Shown here piece by piece: positions 1 through 12,619 of a DNA stretch of 64,000 bases (position 1 is its first letter; each line of letters opens with the position of its first letter). Both the position numbers and the translations under genes were made by a program. The stretch is taken from the NCBI RefSeq assembly GCF_042242105.1, contig NC_092033.1, positions 7,972,908 through 8,036,907 on the forward strand, in the 5' to 3' direction. Under the pieces are notes generated by a model. That model was not told where the DNA came from and did not search any database. It saw nothing but the letters and a program-made list of their open reading frames with translations. Origin of the DNA: Pempheris klunzingeri. Taxonomy: Eukaryota > Chordata > Actinopteri > Acropomatiformes > Pempheridae.

Positions 1-80
1 AAGACAGAAAGTTCTGAGTGAGTGATAATGACTCTTTTACAACTCAAGCAACAGCTGAAGATGTTACTGTGTCTCCAGAC

Positions 81-81
<1 letters not shown>

Positions 82-135
<54 letters not shown>
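82..135. repeat. compound (TC)n(AC)n microsatellite
   Basis: About 11 TC units run directly into about 16 AC units. It is simple-sequence DNA with no gene around it; the surrounding 1-797 stretch shows nothing else recognisable. Confidence 0.95.
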
Positions 136-138
<3 letters not shown>

Positions 139-797
139 GGTCCTGACCTTGCTGATGGCAGCTGTTGACGTCACTCCACACACACATGGACACACACTGG
201 ATACATACTGTAGGATTACATAGACAGCATGCAGAATAAATACGGACCAAAACCTAAAATGACCCTCTCATAAAGCTCAAATTATTCTTTCTTCAGTTAT
301 ACAAACATATCAAAACGCAATGCGATAAAAAAAAAAAACAGCATTGCAGAAGCATGCTGACAACAAAGTAAAGTAACCAGTGTTATAAGCACAAGATGAA
401 CCTGTTAGCTTTACTGTGTAACATTTCCTCATTTGAGCCCTTCACTGAACCTTTGCCCTTGTGACGTGCTAATTCCTGAAAATCACTTACTGGTTAGGCA
501 TCAACCTGAGCCTCCAAATAAACTTTTCCGAGTACTGTTCTTGGCTTAGTTACACATTGGCAGAGTGTGATGTTTTCATTTCTTTTCTGGTCTAACCTTT
601 CAAAGCTTCTTCCTGTTCTACAGTTGAGTTATCTCCATAACAATGTTTCTGTGTTGTAACAGTCTTGGGATATCACGGACTACCTGGAAGAAATCAGGGA
701 ATTTGAACAACATTGGAAGATGTAAGGATTTCTGGTTTCATTTGATTACCTGTCAGTATTCCCCTGTGACTCAATCTCCTATGTAATCCAAAAGCTT

Positions 798-870
798 CGC
801 CCAACGTGGGGCTCGAACCCACGACCCTGAGATTAAGAGTCTCATGCTCTACCGACTGAGCTAGCCGGGC
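798..870 (-). tRNA. tRNA-Lys (CTT)
   Basis: A complete 73-nt tRNA gene read on the minus strand. The acceptor stem GCCCGGC pairs with GTTGGGC (two G-U pairs), and the D-arm GCTC/GAGC, the anticodon stem TGAGA/TCTCA with loop CTCTTAA (anticodon CTT, reading AAG codons) and the T-arm GTGGG-TTCGAGC-CCCAC are all intact. A box and B box (GGTTCGAGCC) match the Pol III internal promoter. Its 3' flank (lower coordinates) is shared with the copy at 3127-3199, so the two derive from one duplication. No clear run of four T follows immediately; the nearest pyrimidine-rich DNA is further downstream. Confidence 0.96.
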
Positions 871-1359
871 TGCTGACTGAAAAAAATAGGTATTGAGATG
901 GACCGGTTTAGGTGGGCTACAAATATGGAGGATAGTGTCTAGACGCATAGCTACCAAGTAAGTAGCTTTGAATATTTATACTTAACTGCACAACTTTTCA
1001 CTCATTGTCAGACCAACCAAATGCAGAGACTGTTTGTGTGTATTGATGCCAGAAATGTGCTTTGATTAAGGGCAAACTGTAGTAGTTTTGTTACTGCTGC
1101 TACTTTACTTGCCCTTGGTTTTGACCGAGAAAATGGATGTTTGAATCTTTTGTATCATCGACAAAGTTCCTTTAATAGATTATTCGACTATCAAAATAGT
1201 TAGGCCTGCTTATGACCATATGGTTAAATCTACAGTGCCCTAGAACAATCAATCAATCTCTACAACACATATAACAAAAACTCCCCTAGAAGTATGGAAA
1301 TCTAGAAGTGGTGTTTATGTGTAACTTGTGAAATCCAAGCAGAAACAGGAGAATTGCTG

Positions 1360-1472
1360 GTCAGGATGGCCGAGTGGTCTAAGGCGCCAGACTCAAGGAC
1401 TGACTCCTTCCTCAGTATAAAGGGATTTCTGGTCTCCAAATGGAGGCGTGGGTTCAAATCCCACTCCTGACA
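1360..1472 (+). tRNA. tRNA-Leu (CAA) with intron
   Basis: A class II tRNA with acceptor stem GTCAGGA/TCCTGAC and discriminator A. The anticodon CAA is at 1394-1396, followed by G37. A 29-nt intron (1398-1426) sits at the canonical position after base 37, and the second half resumes with TTCTGG. The long variable arm (TCTCC...GGAGG) and T-arm GTGGG-TTCAAAT-CCCAC are intact. It decodes TTG leucine codons. In vertebrates tRNA-Leu(CAA) genes regularly carry such an intron, removed by the tRNA splicing endonuclease. A T7 Pol III terminator is at 1476-1482. Confidence 0.96.
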
Positions 1473-1475
1473 TGC

Positions 1476-1482
1476 TTTTTTT
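1476..1482 (+). terminator. Pol III T7 terminator of tRNA-Leu
   Basis: Seven consecutive T start 4 nt after the discriminator base of the tRNA-Leu(CAA) at 1360-1472, which is the standard Pol III stop. Confidence 0.85.
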
Positions 1483-2060
1483 GATGCGGATTCGATACAG
1501 ATATCCCTCCTTTCCTTGAATAGAACTCACACGTAGAAAGAAGTCATGAGAACATACAACACAGCCAAATCAACTGTACACTGAATGAGCTGCACAGGTG
1601 ACAAAGGAATCACCCTTGATCATTCGACCATCATGAGATCTAAGACCCAGAATCCACTCTGGCCTAGTGGGAAACTTATGTGTAAAAACAGATTTAAAGC
1701 TGTAAAAACTAGAATTCTTGAAAAATGTATAACATTAATTAAGTGTTTTTATCATTGCCAACGTCACTACAGTGTTGATGGTGCTTTGAAAGCTGGCAAT
1801 GACAAAAAAAAAAAGCTTAAGGGGCTTTTACTCAGGGACACTGGGAGCTGACTGTCTGAAAGAGTTATTTAACTACTCAGCCCAACTCCTCTAACAGTTC
1901 CACCCAACATGGTTCAAGGTCTTTAGAACTGTAAACTATATTCTACAACAATTTATTTATCTGTGAAGATGGATCAGAGGTGAATCTTTGCTGCTGTCGT
2001 ATAGTTGCTTGAGACCACTGAAAGGGTTGGATATGCCCCCACTTTCTAAGTTTACTTCAT

Positions 2061-2131
2061 CACCCAATGTGGGGCTCAAACGACAAGCCAAGAGTCTCAT
2101 GCTCATGCTCTACCGACTGAGCTAGCTGGGC
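2061..2131 (-). pseudogene. decayed tRNA-Lys(CTT) copy
   Basis: Clearly derived from the neighbouring tRNA-Lys. The 5' half and the ends remain, but the anticodon loop has been rearranged: a short duplication of the CATGCT motif and lost bases remove the normal anticodon arm. The T-arm stem no longer pairs. It lies between the two tRNA-Leu genes of the cluster. Transcription may still be possible, but a functional tRNA is not expected. Confidence 0.8.
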
Positions 2132-2257
2132 AGCTGCTGTAATATATTGGGTTCATGAAATCTTTGCCCATTTTGTACAGTTATTTTTGTTGAAGGAAAA
2201 CTTGTTTCACATTGGCAAACGAAGTAATATCTGTATCACCATCCATCACGTAAAGGC

Positions 2258-2370
2258 TGTCAGGAGTGGGATTTGAACCCACGCCTCCATTTGGAGACCA
2301 GAAATCCCTCATTTTTCAGGAAGGAGTCAGTCCTTGAGTCTGGCGCCTTAGACCGCTCGGCCACCCTGAC
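2258..2370 (-). tRNA. tRNA-Leu (CAA) with intron
   Basis: Same architecture as the copy at 1360, read on the opposite strand: CCAGACTCAAG, then an intron of about 29 nt that begins GACTGACTCCTTCC and ends GGGAT, then TTCTGG, the long variable arm, and a T-arm with TTCAAAT. The acceptor position 7 is G instead of A, giving a G-U pair with the 3' strand. No T4 tract lies directly behind the 3' end (plus strand shows only AAA), so termination may be less efficient. Its 3' flank shares a GGTGATACAGATAT stretch with the other Leu loci of this window. Confidence 0.93.
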
Positions 2371-3126
2371 AGATACCACCTTCTTTTTAGTCTGGACTTC
2401 TCAATCAAGAAGAAGCGGATCACGTCTGTTTGGCAACATCCTCCTTGGTCCAAATTCTTCAAATATGTTTACATTCTATCTAAAAGAAACTTGAGAAAGT
2501 AATAACTGCCATTAAGCTATTGGTCATTGTAAGCTTTCAGTGGAGCATGGTGGTATTGTCCTTTAGAGGGTCACTCAGGACACTCTTGTGCTTTAGTGCA
2601 GGGACTTCAGGACTTTGCATTCTAATGTCTTGAGTGTGTCTGAGTCTCCACTCAAAACACCAGCGTAACTGTAGACCACAAGTGTGTGAGGACCCACATT
2701 ATGGAAACTGTGTGATTGTCCATTTTTATCTTCTCAATAATTCACTCCAAAAACTCGTCTGTCTTAGTACTACTTCAAAAGCACCCCACTGAGTTAGCCA
2801 GGCTGTAAGTCATGTGCAGCATGTGACCTGTGTGACTTGTCGATTCCAGACTCACGGAGAGATTGGTGCGTCAGGGCCCTCGGGATTCACTTATCAGCAG
2901 ACAGTTCTGAAATGTAACTCAAGGACAATTTGATCCATCAATTTTATTCAGAGTCTTTAGAAGTTAAGTTCTAAAGAAGTTATCTGTAACGGTGGATAGT
3001 GTTAAGACTTCCATCTAGGCAGCAGTTGTGTAATTACTTTAAGATTGCATTATGCCCTCTTTTCTGACTTGCCTTCATTTGATTATCTGCCATTATTCCC
3101 TTGAAACCTATGTAATCCAAAAGCTC

Positions 3127-3199
3127 CGCCCAACGTGGGGCTCGAACCCACGACCCTGAGATTAAGAGTCTCATGCTCTACCGACTGAGCTAGCCGGGC
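3127..3199 (-). tRNA. tRNA-Lys (CTT)
   Basis: 73 nt, identical in all stems and loops to the gene at 798-870, with anticodon CTT and intact A and B boxes. The 3' flank (3070-3126) is a diverged copy of the 720-797 flank (TTCATTTGATTA... and CCTATGTAATCCAAAAGCT), which supports a local duplication of the tRNA together with its surroundings. Confidence 0.96.
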
Positions 3200-3235
3200 T
3201 ACAAACTAAAACTTCTCATGAAAAAACAAAAGATT

Positions 3236-3236
<1 letters not shown>

Positions 3237-3329
<93 letters not shown>
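3237..3329. repeat. (TATC)n tetranucleotide array
   Basis: About 23 nearly perfect TATC (GATA on the other strand) units immediately beside the tRNA-Lys at 3127-3199. Perfect GATA arrays of this length are typically highly polymorphic. Confidence 0.97.
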
Positions 3330-3670
3330 CACAGAAGAATGGACGGACTGATGAGTGGCTGGAGAGATGGACTGGTGAACAGACAGAAAGGTGAAGGATG
3401 GATGGGTGGAGGAGGGGGTTTGACGTCTTTGATCCTCCCAGCAGAAATAATCAACAAAGCCCTGAAGCAGGCCAGCTAGACCTAAATATGTGTGTGCGTC
3501 TGTTTGGTGTGTGTGTGGGTGGGTGGGTGTGTGTGCACCGTAGGGTTTTTTGGGCTGCACGCCAAGACCATCTCCCACCAGGAGAGAGATCAAAGACTCT
3601 CTCTCTTTTTCTCTCTGTCTCTATCGACCTCTCTCACTCATATTTCTCACACTCCTTCCTCCCCCTCCAT

Positions 3671-3676
<6 letters not shown>

Positions 3677-3717
<41 letters not shown>
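3677..3717. repeat. (CT)n microsatellite
   Basis: About 20 CT units within a longer pyrimidine-rich stretch (3590-3770). Confidence 0.95.
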
Positions 3718-3720
<3 letters not shown>

Positions 3721-5292
3721 AACACTCATTATTGCTTTTTTGATTTCTTCGACTTTCTCTCACTTTTTTTTTTTACCTGAGGGCATAGAGACGGGAACAG
3801 TTTCCTATGCAAAGCAGCAAAGAAAAGAAATGAAAAGAGCAAAGCAGTGAAAAGAAGTGGGATGAGATGTAAAATAGAAATTTCTGGTTGCACTAATATT
3901 TAGGAAAAAAACACACTCAAACATATACACACACATACACACGCAAAACTGCTGACCTGTGCATCAATGCCCGCTTGGTTGCCAGGTTGTCATGGGAGCA
4001 ATTGTTCTAGCAGGTGTGTCTGTGTGTGTGTGAGAGTGTGTTTCGGACGTCCAGTTAAATCAGACACTCAAATCAACACTTGCATTTCAGACGTTCAGTT
4101 CTGATTGAATAAGCCCATTAAACACTACACTGAATGTCTGTTTTTTCAAATTAAAAGCCTCACTGTGATTGAATCTGAGTCTCTTTGAAAAGTCTATTCT
4201 CTTATCTGTGACATTTTAAAATAAAGCACTATTGTAAATTGACAAATCAAACGTAAGGCATCCAATTACTTATTCACTTACTTATCATTGGTTCACAGTC
4301 TGGTCAAACCATTATGTCTGTTAACTGTAATGCATATATGACGCTATGCTCACAACAGACTCTTTTATACAAAAGGATTAAACACATGTACAAGCCCCTG
4401 GTTGACTTCCCAAAGGTCAGAGGTAAAATGGCGAGGGCCAATCCATAAAATCACGTGTTTACCCTTTAATAAACAAAAAACAGCCAGTGCACTGAACTAC
4501 ATTAAACCCTGGTGAAGAGGAAGTAAAACTGCACTTTTACATCTCACACTCACATGACAGCTGCTGCTACAAAATGCCTGATTAAAAAAAACATAGCAAA
4601 AGACTGGTTGCATAATGAAATAGCATCTATTATCTCACAGCACCTTTCTCCATCGTGACGCTCACAGTAATCGTCAGAGCACTTCTCATGGTTATTGTTC
4701 GCTCTGTGTTGTTACTGATCTGGGAATTGAAGCTCATTTGCACTCTGTCTGTCTCACTCTGCATAACAACATCAGCTAAACGTCTAAAAATGTAAATGTA
4801 ATTGTGGAGATAATGTTATTTTCCTATTGAGACTCAACGAATGCCGCACTAAGTGAGTTGAGCTGCGAGTCGCTGTTTGTCATTAAACCAACTCAGAGGG
4901 TCTCCCTCGCAAACAAGATCTAAACTTTCCCTCCATCTGTATCTCTGTTCCCTCAATCCATCATTTCATGCCAGTAGCAGTCTGAAGATGGTCATATTTT
5001 CTCTCTTTCTTTCTGTCATCCTTAGTAATATGCAAATAGGCAACTAAATCCCATAATCCCAGTCAGCCTCTGTTCTGACCCCTTTCCTTCTTTCCTTTCT
5101 AGTCTTTCTGTCCTGCTTTTCTCATCCCTGTTCTCCTCTCTTGTCCCATATCGCCTCTTTAGCTCCATCATTCCGCTCTCTCCTTCCCTGCATCCCCTTT
5201 TCTCACACCATCCCCATCGCTCCTTCTTTCTCTCCACCATTTTCCCTTTTCTATCCCTCTTTTCCGTCCCACTCTGTCGTGTTTTTTCTCCC

Positions 5293-5294
<2 letters not shown>

Positions 5295-5326
<32 letters not shown>
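5295..5326. repeat. (AC)16 microsatellite
   Basis: Perfect AC array. It is followed within 350 nt by two more AC arrays (about 5421-5476 with interruptions, and 5604-5630), so this 5.3-5.65 kb block is almost entirely CA-rich. Confidence 0.95.
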
Positions 5327-5329
<3 letters not shown>

Positions 5330-5440
5330 CTCTCTAGCAGTAGTCATTCTACTTATAGCCTCGCCATAAATCAACCTGTCATTCTCCGTCATGCTCGCTG
5401 GATCTCACTGGGGCTCGTGGACACACACACACACAAACAT

Positions 5441-5477
<37 letters not shown>

Positions 5478-5599
5478 AAGGGATAGCAGTATGAGCCCAC
5501 ACATACACAAGCACAGACACGCAAACACTGACAAATATAAAAACACACTGACTCACACATTCAGTACAGGTGTATTGACTGCGCTGATAAAAACACAAA

Positions 5600-5635
<36 letters not shown>

Positions 5636-6555
5636 CCAGCACCCATGCAAACACAGATTTCGGCTCTCTCACACACAAACTCTCTAGGGCAAGCTGAGAC
5701 GATCTAACCACACTCAAGATTGATTGAGAGGGAGGGTGAATGATTATGGGAAACAGAGATGTAGGCAAAGATAACAGGATGATGCCCACCTGTCCCTGTG
5801 CCACACACACTCACATGAACACACACAGCAGCTGAAATAATGTCCATAGCCTTCACCTCCTGCTGCTCTGTCTGTATTTTCCACTCTGTTCTGTCCATCC
5901 GCTCTGTCTTTGTCCTAAAAGTTACATGCATATGCTGTCAAATGCATTTCATGTGTTTTCCGACACTTGAACTTCAGCCACTCGTGTCAAAGTCCTGGTC
6001 TTTGTATGCCAAATCATCCACCCTGACCTCCTCCCTGTGACTTTAGTGCATAATAAGGATGTCACGCTTTCCACTATATGCGATTCAAGCAGCAATTTAT
6101 TACAATTCCACCAATTCCAAGTCCTCCACATCATATTTGGGAAAAGGAAATTAGCTGCATATAAATGCATCATGTAGGAGATAGGGTTGTCCTTTCCACA
6201 TTTGCCTCTTTTTGCTACTCACTTAATCTTTTCTCTACTCCACCTCTTCTTTTTCCAGGCTGTTCTTCTCTTCTTCTACCCATATCAACATCTTTTCCTG
6301 TCTTCCTCCCTCTTTCTCCCCTTACACGTCTTCCTCCTACTCGTCTCCAAGCTCTCCATGACCAATGCAAGAGCCTCATAAAGACCCTTAGGAGTCAGAG
6401 GATTTCATGGGGCTTTGTGTTTGAGCTTGTGTACGTGTGTGTGTGTGTGTGTGCTCGCTCGCGCACGTGTGTGTGTGTGTGTGTGTGAGTGAGTTCAAGA
6501 CAGCACATGTGGCATGCAAGGTCACGTAATCCTGCGGCCTCCAGATACTGTTATT

Positions 6556-6556
<1 letters not shown>

Positions 6557-6614
<58 letters not shown>
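6557..6614. repeat. (AC)29 microsatellite
   Basis: Perfect 58-nt AC array. A complementary TG array lies just upstream (6429-6487), and another AC array follows at 6665-6694. Confidence 0.96.
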
Positions 6615-6616
<2 letters not shown>

Positions 6617-6661
6617 CTCTATGACCTGCACTGCCCTTGCATGCACAGATTGTGCATGGAT

Positions 6662-6696
<35 letters not shown>

Positions 6697-7778
6697 TGTC
6701 CTCGTACAACCCACAATGCCTTCAGTGTTATCAAGAACACAGTACAAAAGTAAAACCGATACTTTCTGGTTAAAACATAGATTGAATGCTATAACGCTTT
6801 GTTCTTTTTGAAGGATTTTCATATAGTTAACACATTGTACAAAAAAAATTAATAAACTGAGCCAATTTGAGCCAAACAGCATTGCCTGTGTAGCCAAAGC
6901 CTCATACAGCTGATCCCTCTTTGCCACAGAGCTCCATTGTTGTCCAAAAACTATTAAAAACACATCAGTGAGCCCCACTGTTGCGATGGGTGAAATATTT
7001 CTTTATTATGATAAGTATGGGCACTGTAGTGTGCTTCCAGATCTCTGATTTCTTCAGCGATTGGTCTGCTGTTGTTCAAACTGGCGGCTGTTTCTGCCAG
7101 CTACAGAAACAACTGACCAGTCAGAGCTTAGTCGCCAGGATTAAGAATGGGGACGTCATCTTCCTGCATATCTGGCTAGCCACACTCGTGAGATTGTGCT
7201 CGAGATCGGCACAGCTGTACGAGGAGTTACACAAGTAATTGGCTAACAAGAACAATACGTGTGGCTGCAGGAATGAAGAGAAACAAAATGTCAATCCAAC
7301 CTCATGATCAGGATAGCATACACGTTGCTGCTGCCATAAATACTCACTGCAGCAGAAAATGGTCCCAACATGCTCTGTTTATTCCTGTCTGAGTCATGTT
7401 TGCTAAAAACTACAGTGCCCAGCTGTTTTAGGAAATCTCTGAGCTTCTCATCAAAAAATAAAACGGTATATTTTTGACATTTTTAATGATGTATTTTTTC
7501 AGTAGGGATCAATGGGCTTGAGGGTGAGGGCCACAGACAGAAAATAATGGGAGATGCATTACCACACCGCTGGTCTGTACACGCAGTACAAAAGGAAAAA
7601 AATGCAAGCACATACGGACAAAGACACGAATACACAGATATAGATTTCCAAGGTCGCAATTCAGGCATTCAGTATGTCTCTTATACAAGTCCTCCTCTCT
7701 GCGCTCCACTGCTCTCCTCCTCTTCCTCCTCTGTATTCGTCTCTCCGCCTCCCTTTATCTCTCGCCGCTGTCTTTCAC

Positions 7779-7782
<4 letters not shown>

Positions 7783-7833
<51 letters not shown>

Positions 7834-7838
7834 CACAG
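7783..7838. repeat. (AC)n microsatellite, one interruption
   Basis: 22 AC units, one GC interruption near 7827, then 5 further units. Confidence 0.95.
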
Positions 7839-8330
7839 TCTCTCCAGAGATGAGTCCATTGCTCTGACCTCTCTCTCTCTCCTGGGAGGGCTGGCTGTCT
7901 GCCCAGCTCTCTCTTTTTTCTCTCTTTGCCTCGCACTTTCTCCTTTTCCTCTGTATCTTTCTTCTTCTTCTTCTTCTCTCTTTATCTATTGATCTATTTT
8001 TCCAATCTTCTTTTGTCCCCCCTCTTATCCTCTCCTCTGTTGCATGTCTCTCCTGCTCTTGCATCCTCTTATCTCTTCATCCCCTCTCCACTTGATTCCT
8101 CACTTCTCCTCATCTTTCCCTCTCTTCACCCTTTTCTCCATCTCCATCTTTTCCTCCTTCACCTCATCTTCTCCTCTCTTCCTTCCCTCCTTTACTATTT
8201 CTTTCTAGGCTTCCAGGGTGTTGGCACGGCTGCAGGGCTCTGCCTGGGGCTCTTCGCCCAGCTCATGCTGCGTCTCTCTGGGCACGGCGCCCACAGAGGG
8301 TGGGCAAGGCTGAAGGGAAAGCTGGAGGGG

Positions 8331-8334
8331 TGTG

Positions 8335-8367
<33 letters not shown>
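8331..8367. repeat. (TG)n microsatellite
   Basis: About 18 TG units with one CG interruption at 8341, directly after the GC-richer island at 8206-8330. Confidence 0.94.
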
Positions 8368-8557
8368 TCGTCTGTATCCAGTGATGGGGAAAGGGGGAGG
8401 TAAGAAAGTGAAGAGAGGAGCATGGGGAGAGACTGAACAAAAAGAGACGGGGGTTGTTGACAGAGACAGGGAAACTGAAGAAAGACTGGAGAAGAGCAGA
8501 TTTCTGTTGAGTCACGCTTTGCTGACTAGAGCGTGATCGTGGCGACAATAGCACTAG

Positions 8558-8560
<3 letters not shown>

Positions 8561-8621
<61 letters not shown>
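8561..8621. repeat. (GT)30 microsatellite
   Basis: Perfect 60-nt GT array. Confidence 0.97.
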
Positions 8622-8623
<2 letters not shown>

Positions 8624-9425
8624 AAACACAGAGAGGGTTTGTTCTCATTCTGTTACAGTAACTACACACGTACAAAAGTAGAATTCTGCTTTACCACAAC
8701 CTGGGTCTTATATTTGTAGCCATTTGTGGCCATTTCGAATGTTTACAAAAGATTATGGCTGACAGTTTAAACAGCATGGCAATCAAGTAAATATAATAGA
8801 AAACTAAGAAAACCATTAAATAGTGATATGTGAGAAATTGTAACCAGTGAAGAAAATGTCAATAATTGACCAAATTGAAAAAAAATCAGCTTTAGTTATG
8901 ATGACACTGTGCTAACCAAGTCAGTTCCTGAGATTTGGCAACACAGTTGTATTATTGGAGGAATCAATCCTGCCTCACTGACGATCAGACAATCTGACAG
9001 TTTGTCAGTTTAACAGTAACCCGTTTCTTAGGAGGTAAAATCAAAGTTAACTGTCTGTCATAATCTCTCATTGCACAGATGAACTATATGTGCAAATACA
9101 TAACTACATAAAGTCCAGTGGGTTAAATTTAAACTGAGAACTTAAAACCAGTTTGAGTAATAAATAACACATTTTTTTGTCTTTCAAACAACCTGTGTGA
9201 TCATCTGGATGATCGTGCTTCTTATTTTTATGGATGCCACTGAGTTCCTAGGAAATACATTTTGTTTTTGTTGCTGATGGGATCGAAGGCCAAAACTACA
9301 AGATAAGACCCAAGTTGTAATAATCTGGAATAACCCTTTAAAATTCCTGAATTATTATACTTAGAATGAGCCTAACCAACAAGAGAAACTATGTGTGTGT
9401 GTGTGTGTGCCTGTTGTCAGCATCA

Positions 9426-9458
<33 letters not shown>

Positions 9459-11709
9459 GACAGAGAGAGCATCAGCACACCTGAACCCAGCTGCATGCAG
9501 AGAACAACAATTCCCCTGCTGGTCACTAATGGTGCAGCCCTGCTGGAGTGGAAGCAAATGGCCTGGACCCAACCATGCATGATGGGAGGGGGGGAGAGGA
9601 GAGAGGCACTGGTCAGATGGAGAGAGAGAACGTGAGATAAAGGAAGGTTGGAAGAAAGATGGCTGTGCCTTGTGAAATCAGATTGATGAGAGCAAAACAA
9701 AAAGTCATGGAGAAGAAAAGAAAAGATATGTGGGGAAGAATTTACACCAGTGTATAAAATGTCACCTTTAACTCCTCATATCTCCCCATTTTTCTCTCTT
9801 CCAACAGTTTTCCTCTCTTCCTGCTGTCCTCCTCACTTCTCTCCATTTCTATCACCCCATCTCTACCTCTCATCCTGTCATTTTTCCTCTTGTCTCTTCT
9901 CCCTCTCCTGTCCAGTCTGTCATTGGTGAGCTTCAGTGATGTAGCGCCCTCTGTCTGTGTCCACTATTACTGCAGCAGCACATTTCAACCCTCCTGACCG
10001 AGGGAAATATAACAGAAGAGACGAATGTCGTAGTAACAAGGTTAAGCTGCCCAAACACATGTTGCCACATTCCACATTTTCATACTAAAAAGAAATATAA
10101 TATTATCTGGTGGTAAATCTTGAGTTATGATTATTTTGTCAAACTATTTCTAAGAAATCAGGAATGAACTTTCAAGCTCTTACTTTGACACTGTTTTGAT
10201 GAAGAGGAGAAAAGCAAATTGTGAATGAAACACGCAGACAAACAAAAAAGAATCCACTGGTCTTGTAGTAGAGCTGATTAGAGCTGTAATGATTTACAGG
10301 GGGGAAAATGCATATATTTACAGTGACAGTTTCCACTGGGTGTCCACAAGGTTCTGCTGTCACTGTCTCACGTACACAGGACGCCCTTGCACCAATGCCA
10401 ACAAGACAGATGCATGTACATTTATTGAATGTAATGAATAACACAATTCTGATCTTGATTCAAGCTGCAGCGGCAGACGCTGATGTGAAATATATGCTGC
10501 TGCCCGTAATAAAATATGCAGGATGAAATTCAGGAGCTACAGAAGTGTTTTTAACCCCAGTGCATCCAAAGATTAGCAGAGTGTGAAGCAGCTGCCCAGT
10601 AACACCACAGTCTGATAGTAGTAGATGATGAATTGGAGAACATTGTTGATTCAGCGTTCAGATTTTGAAAGCCAGGCTCAAACAGATTTTGTGTCTCTGC
10701 CACCATCCGTCATTGATTCAAACACAACCAGACAGAGATTCAGCAGCTTTATGAAAAGGATGCTTGTTTGAGACTCAGGGAGATGCCAAGAGCTCTCTGT
10801 TGCTGAGACAAAAAAAACCCTCTGGTGTTATTAAAGACAAGCGTGGAAAGAGAGCTAGAATACCCTCCTCAGGTAGAGGTGCTCGTTCTCGACTTTACTC
10901 AGCCTCTTATCAATTCAGTAATGCTTTGAAGAGCAGTGACATTGTTTTCCCTCTAGCATGATAGAAGTGAGGATAATACAAACTGTAATCTGTCCACAGC
11001 AACCTGCAGTAACTGTACACTGCAGGAGGAAACGTCAGTAATCCATCCAATGCCAACGTTACAATACAGCAATAAAATAATTGCACTGATTGTGCAGTGG
11101 TTTTGGCCCTCGATTTATGTGATTAACTGCAGTCCGTGCACTCTGTAAATGTTCAGTGGACAGTATTAAGTAGCTCAGCATCATAAAAACACAGCGACAC
11201 AGGACAGACAGAGGTGAAACTGCAACAGTCTCCTTGTTATCCAAAAAGCTAATTTGGCAAAGAGTCACTGTCCTCTGTTAACGCAATGCAGTGCTCTGGT
11301 CCTGTCAGTCCAGTCTACAGGCAACCTCAGCTACAGTCAGTGCACTCATTAATAAATCATTTCAGCCAATCAGTGATGGATGTGTTTTGAAGAACTAAAC
11401 AAAAAAAAAAAGTGTGTGTGCGTCAGAATCAATGTTGTCCACCACTACTTCTTCTTCTTTTTTTTTTTTTCAGACAACTGACTAATGTTTTGTCAATTCA
11501 TCTTCTGCACACACACCCACACAAGATGTGGTACAGATGAAGGAGTGAGGATGGTCAGAGGAGAGAAACTGGAAAAAGAAAAGAGAGAGAACGTAGAGAT
11601 GAGAGAAAAAGAGACAAATAGAGGAGGATTGACAACAGAATGACTGAAAAAACAACGATAGTGAGAATAGATTTGATGCTCTCTCTCCCTCACTCTTTCT
11701 CTCTCTCTC

Positions 11710-11742
<33 letters not shown>

Positions 11743-12574
11743 CACGTGCTGACAGATTTGGTATTGCCTCAGTTCGGAGATTGGCTACAGAAAAACACAC
11801 GCAGTAATTATCTAGAAAGAGCACCTGGGCACTGGGAATCTCATTATATTATAACCGTCCCTCCAACAGACACACACACAGAAGAGAAAAGGCAAAAAAA
11901 TGAAAAGAGAGGAATCGAAAAAGAGAAGAATGAGACAAAAAAAGGAAGGAAGAAGAGTCAGAAGCCTCTCCAGTTGTTAATGTGTTTGCTTAAAACTCAC
12001 TGTTGTAAGGATGTGTGGATCATAGGCAGACGTATCATATGTGGTAGAAATGATCAAACTCAGGGATTGTGAAAGAATAATTTAAATTGCTCTATTACCA
12101 TTTCCCTTTATTTCACTTCAGTTTATTTCAAAGCTCTTTATTTATACGATTGCCTACATCGTGTTGTAAAAGCAGACAGGCAGCAGCAGCGACTGCAAAG
12201 TGATCAAAACCCATGAGGCGTGAAAGACAGAGCCACAAATGTGCAGTGAAATAAAACCCAGTGTTCGCGTCTCTCCTCTCTCCGTCTGTTTTCTTTGATC
12301 TGCTGTAGTAGCAGACAATGACCAGTAAGAGGCAGCGTTTCCTCTCATCTGACTGACTTAAAAATGCTCTCTGTAGTTCTTTTATCATCTTCACTCTTTC
12401 TTCCTCTGTGTCTTGGCTTCTACCTTCTTTACCCCTCTTTTTATCCCTCCTCCCGCTCAGTCCTCAAAGTGCATGCACACACACCCCTCACCTGTTTTTG
12501 CCAAACTGTGTTGCATCTGCAATGAATGTGCTCACCCTGTGTTGATGTGTAAGTCAGCGGGTATACAGATTTCA

Positions 12575-12580
<6 letters not shown>

Positions 12581-12617
<37 letters not shown>
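12581..12617. repeat. (GT)18 microsatellite
   Basis: Perfect GT array; a smaller GT array of 14 units lies at 11715-11742. Confidence 0.95.

Positions 12618-12619
<2 letters not shown>

Noticed and set aside
2787-2804. Possible tRNA-Lys D-arm remnant on minus
   Set aside because: Only about 18 nt match (GCCTGGCTAACTCAGT); too short to list as a feature although it lies inside cluster 1.
3398-3850. 150-codon frame with Ser/Leu repeats
   Set aside because: Translation of CT microsatellite; the same applies to the many Thr-His, Val-Cys and Ser-Leu repeat frames in the window.
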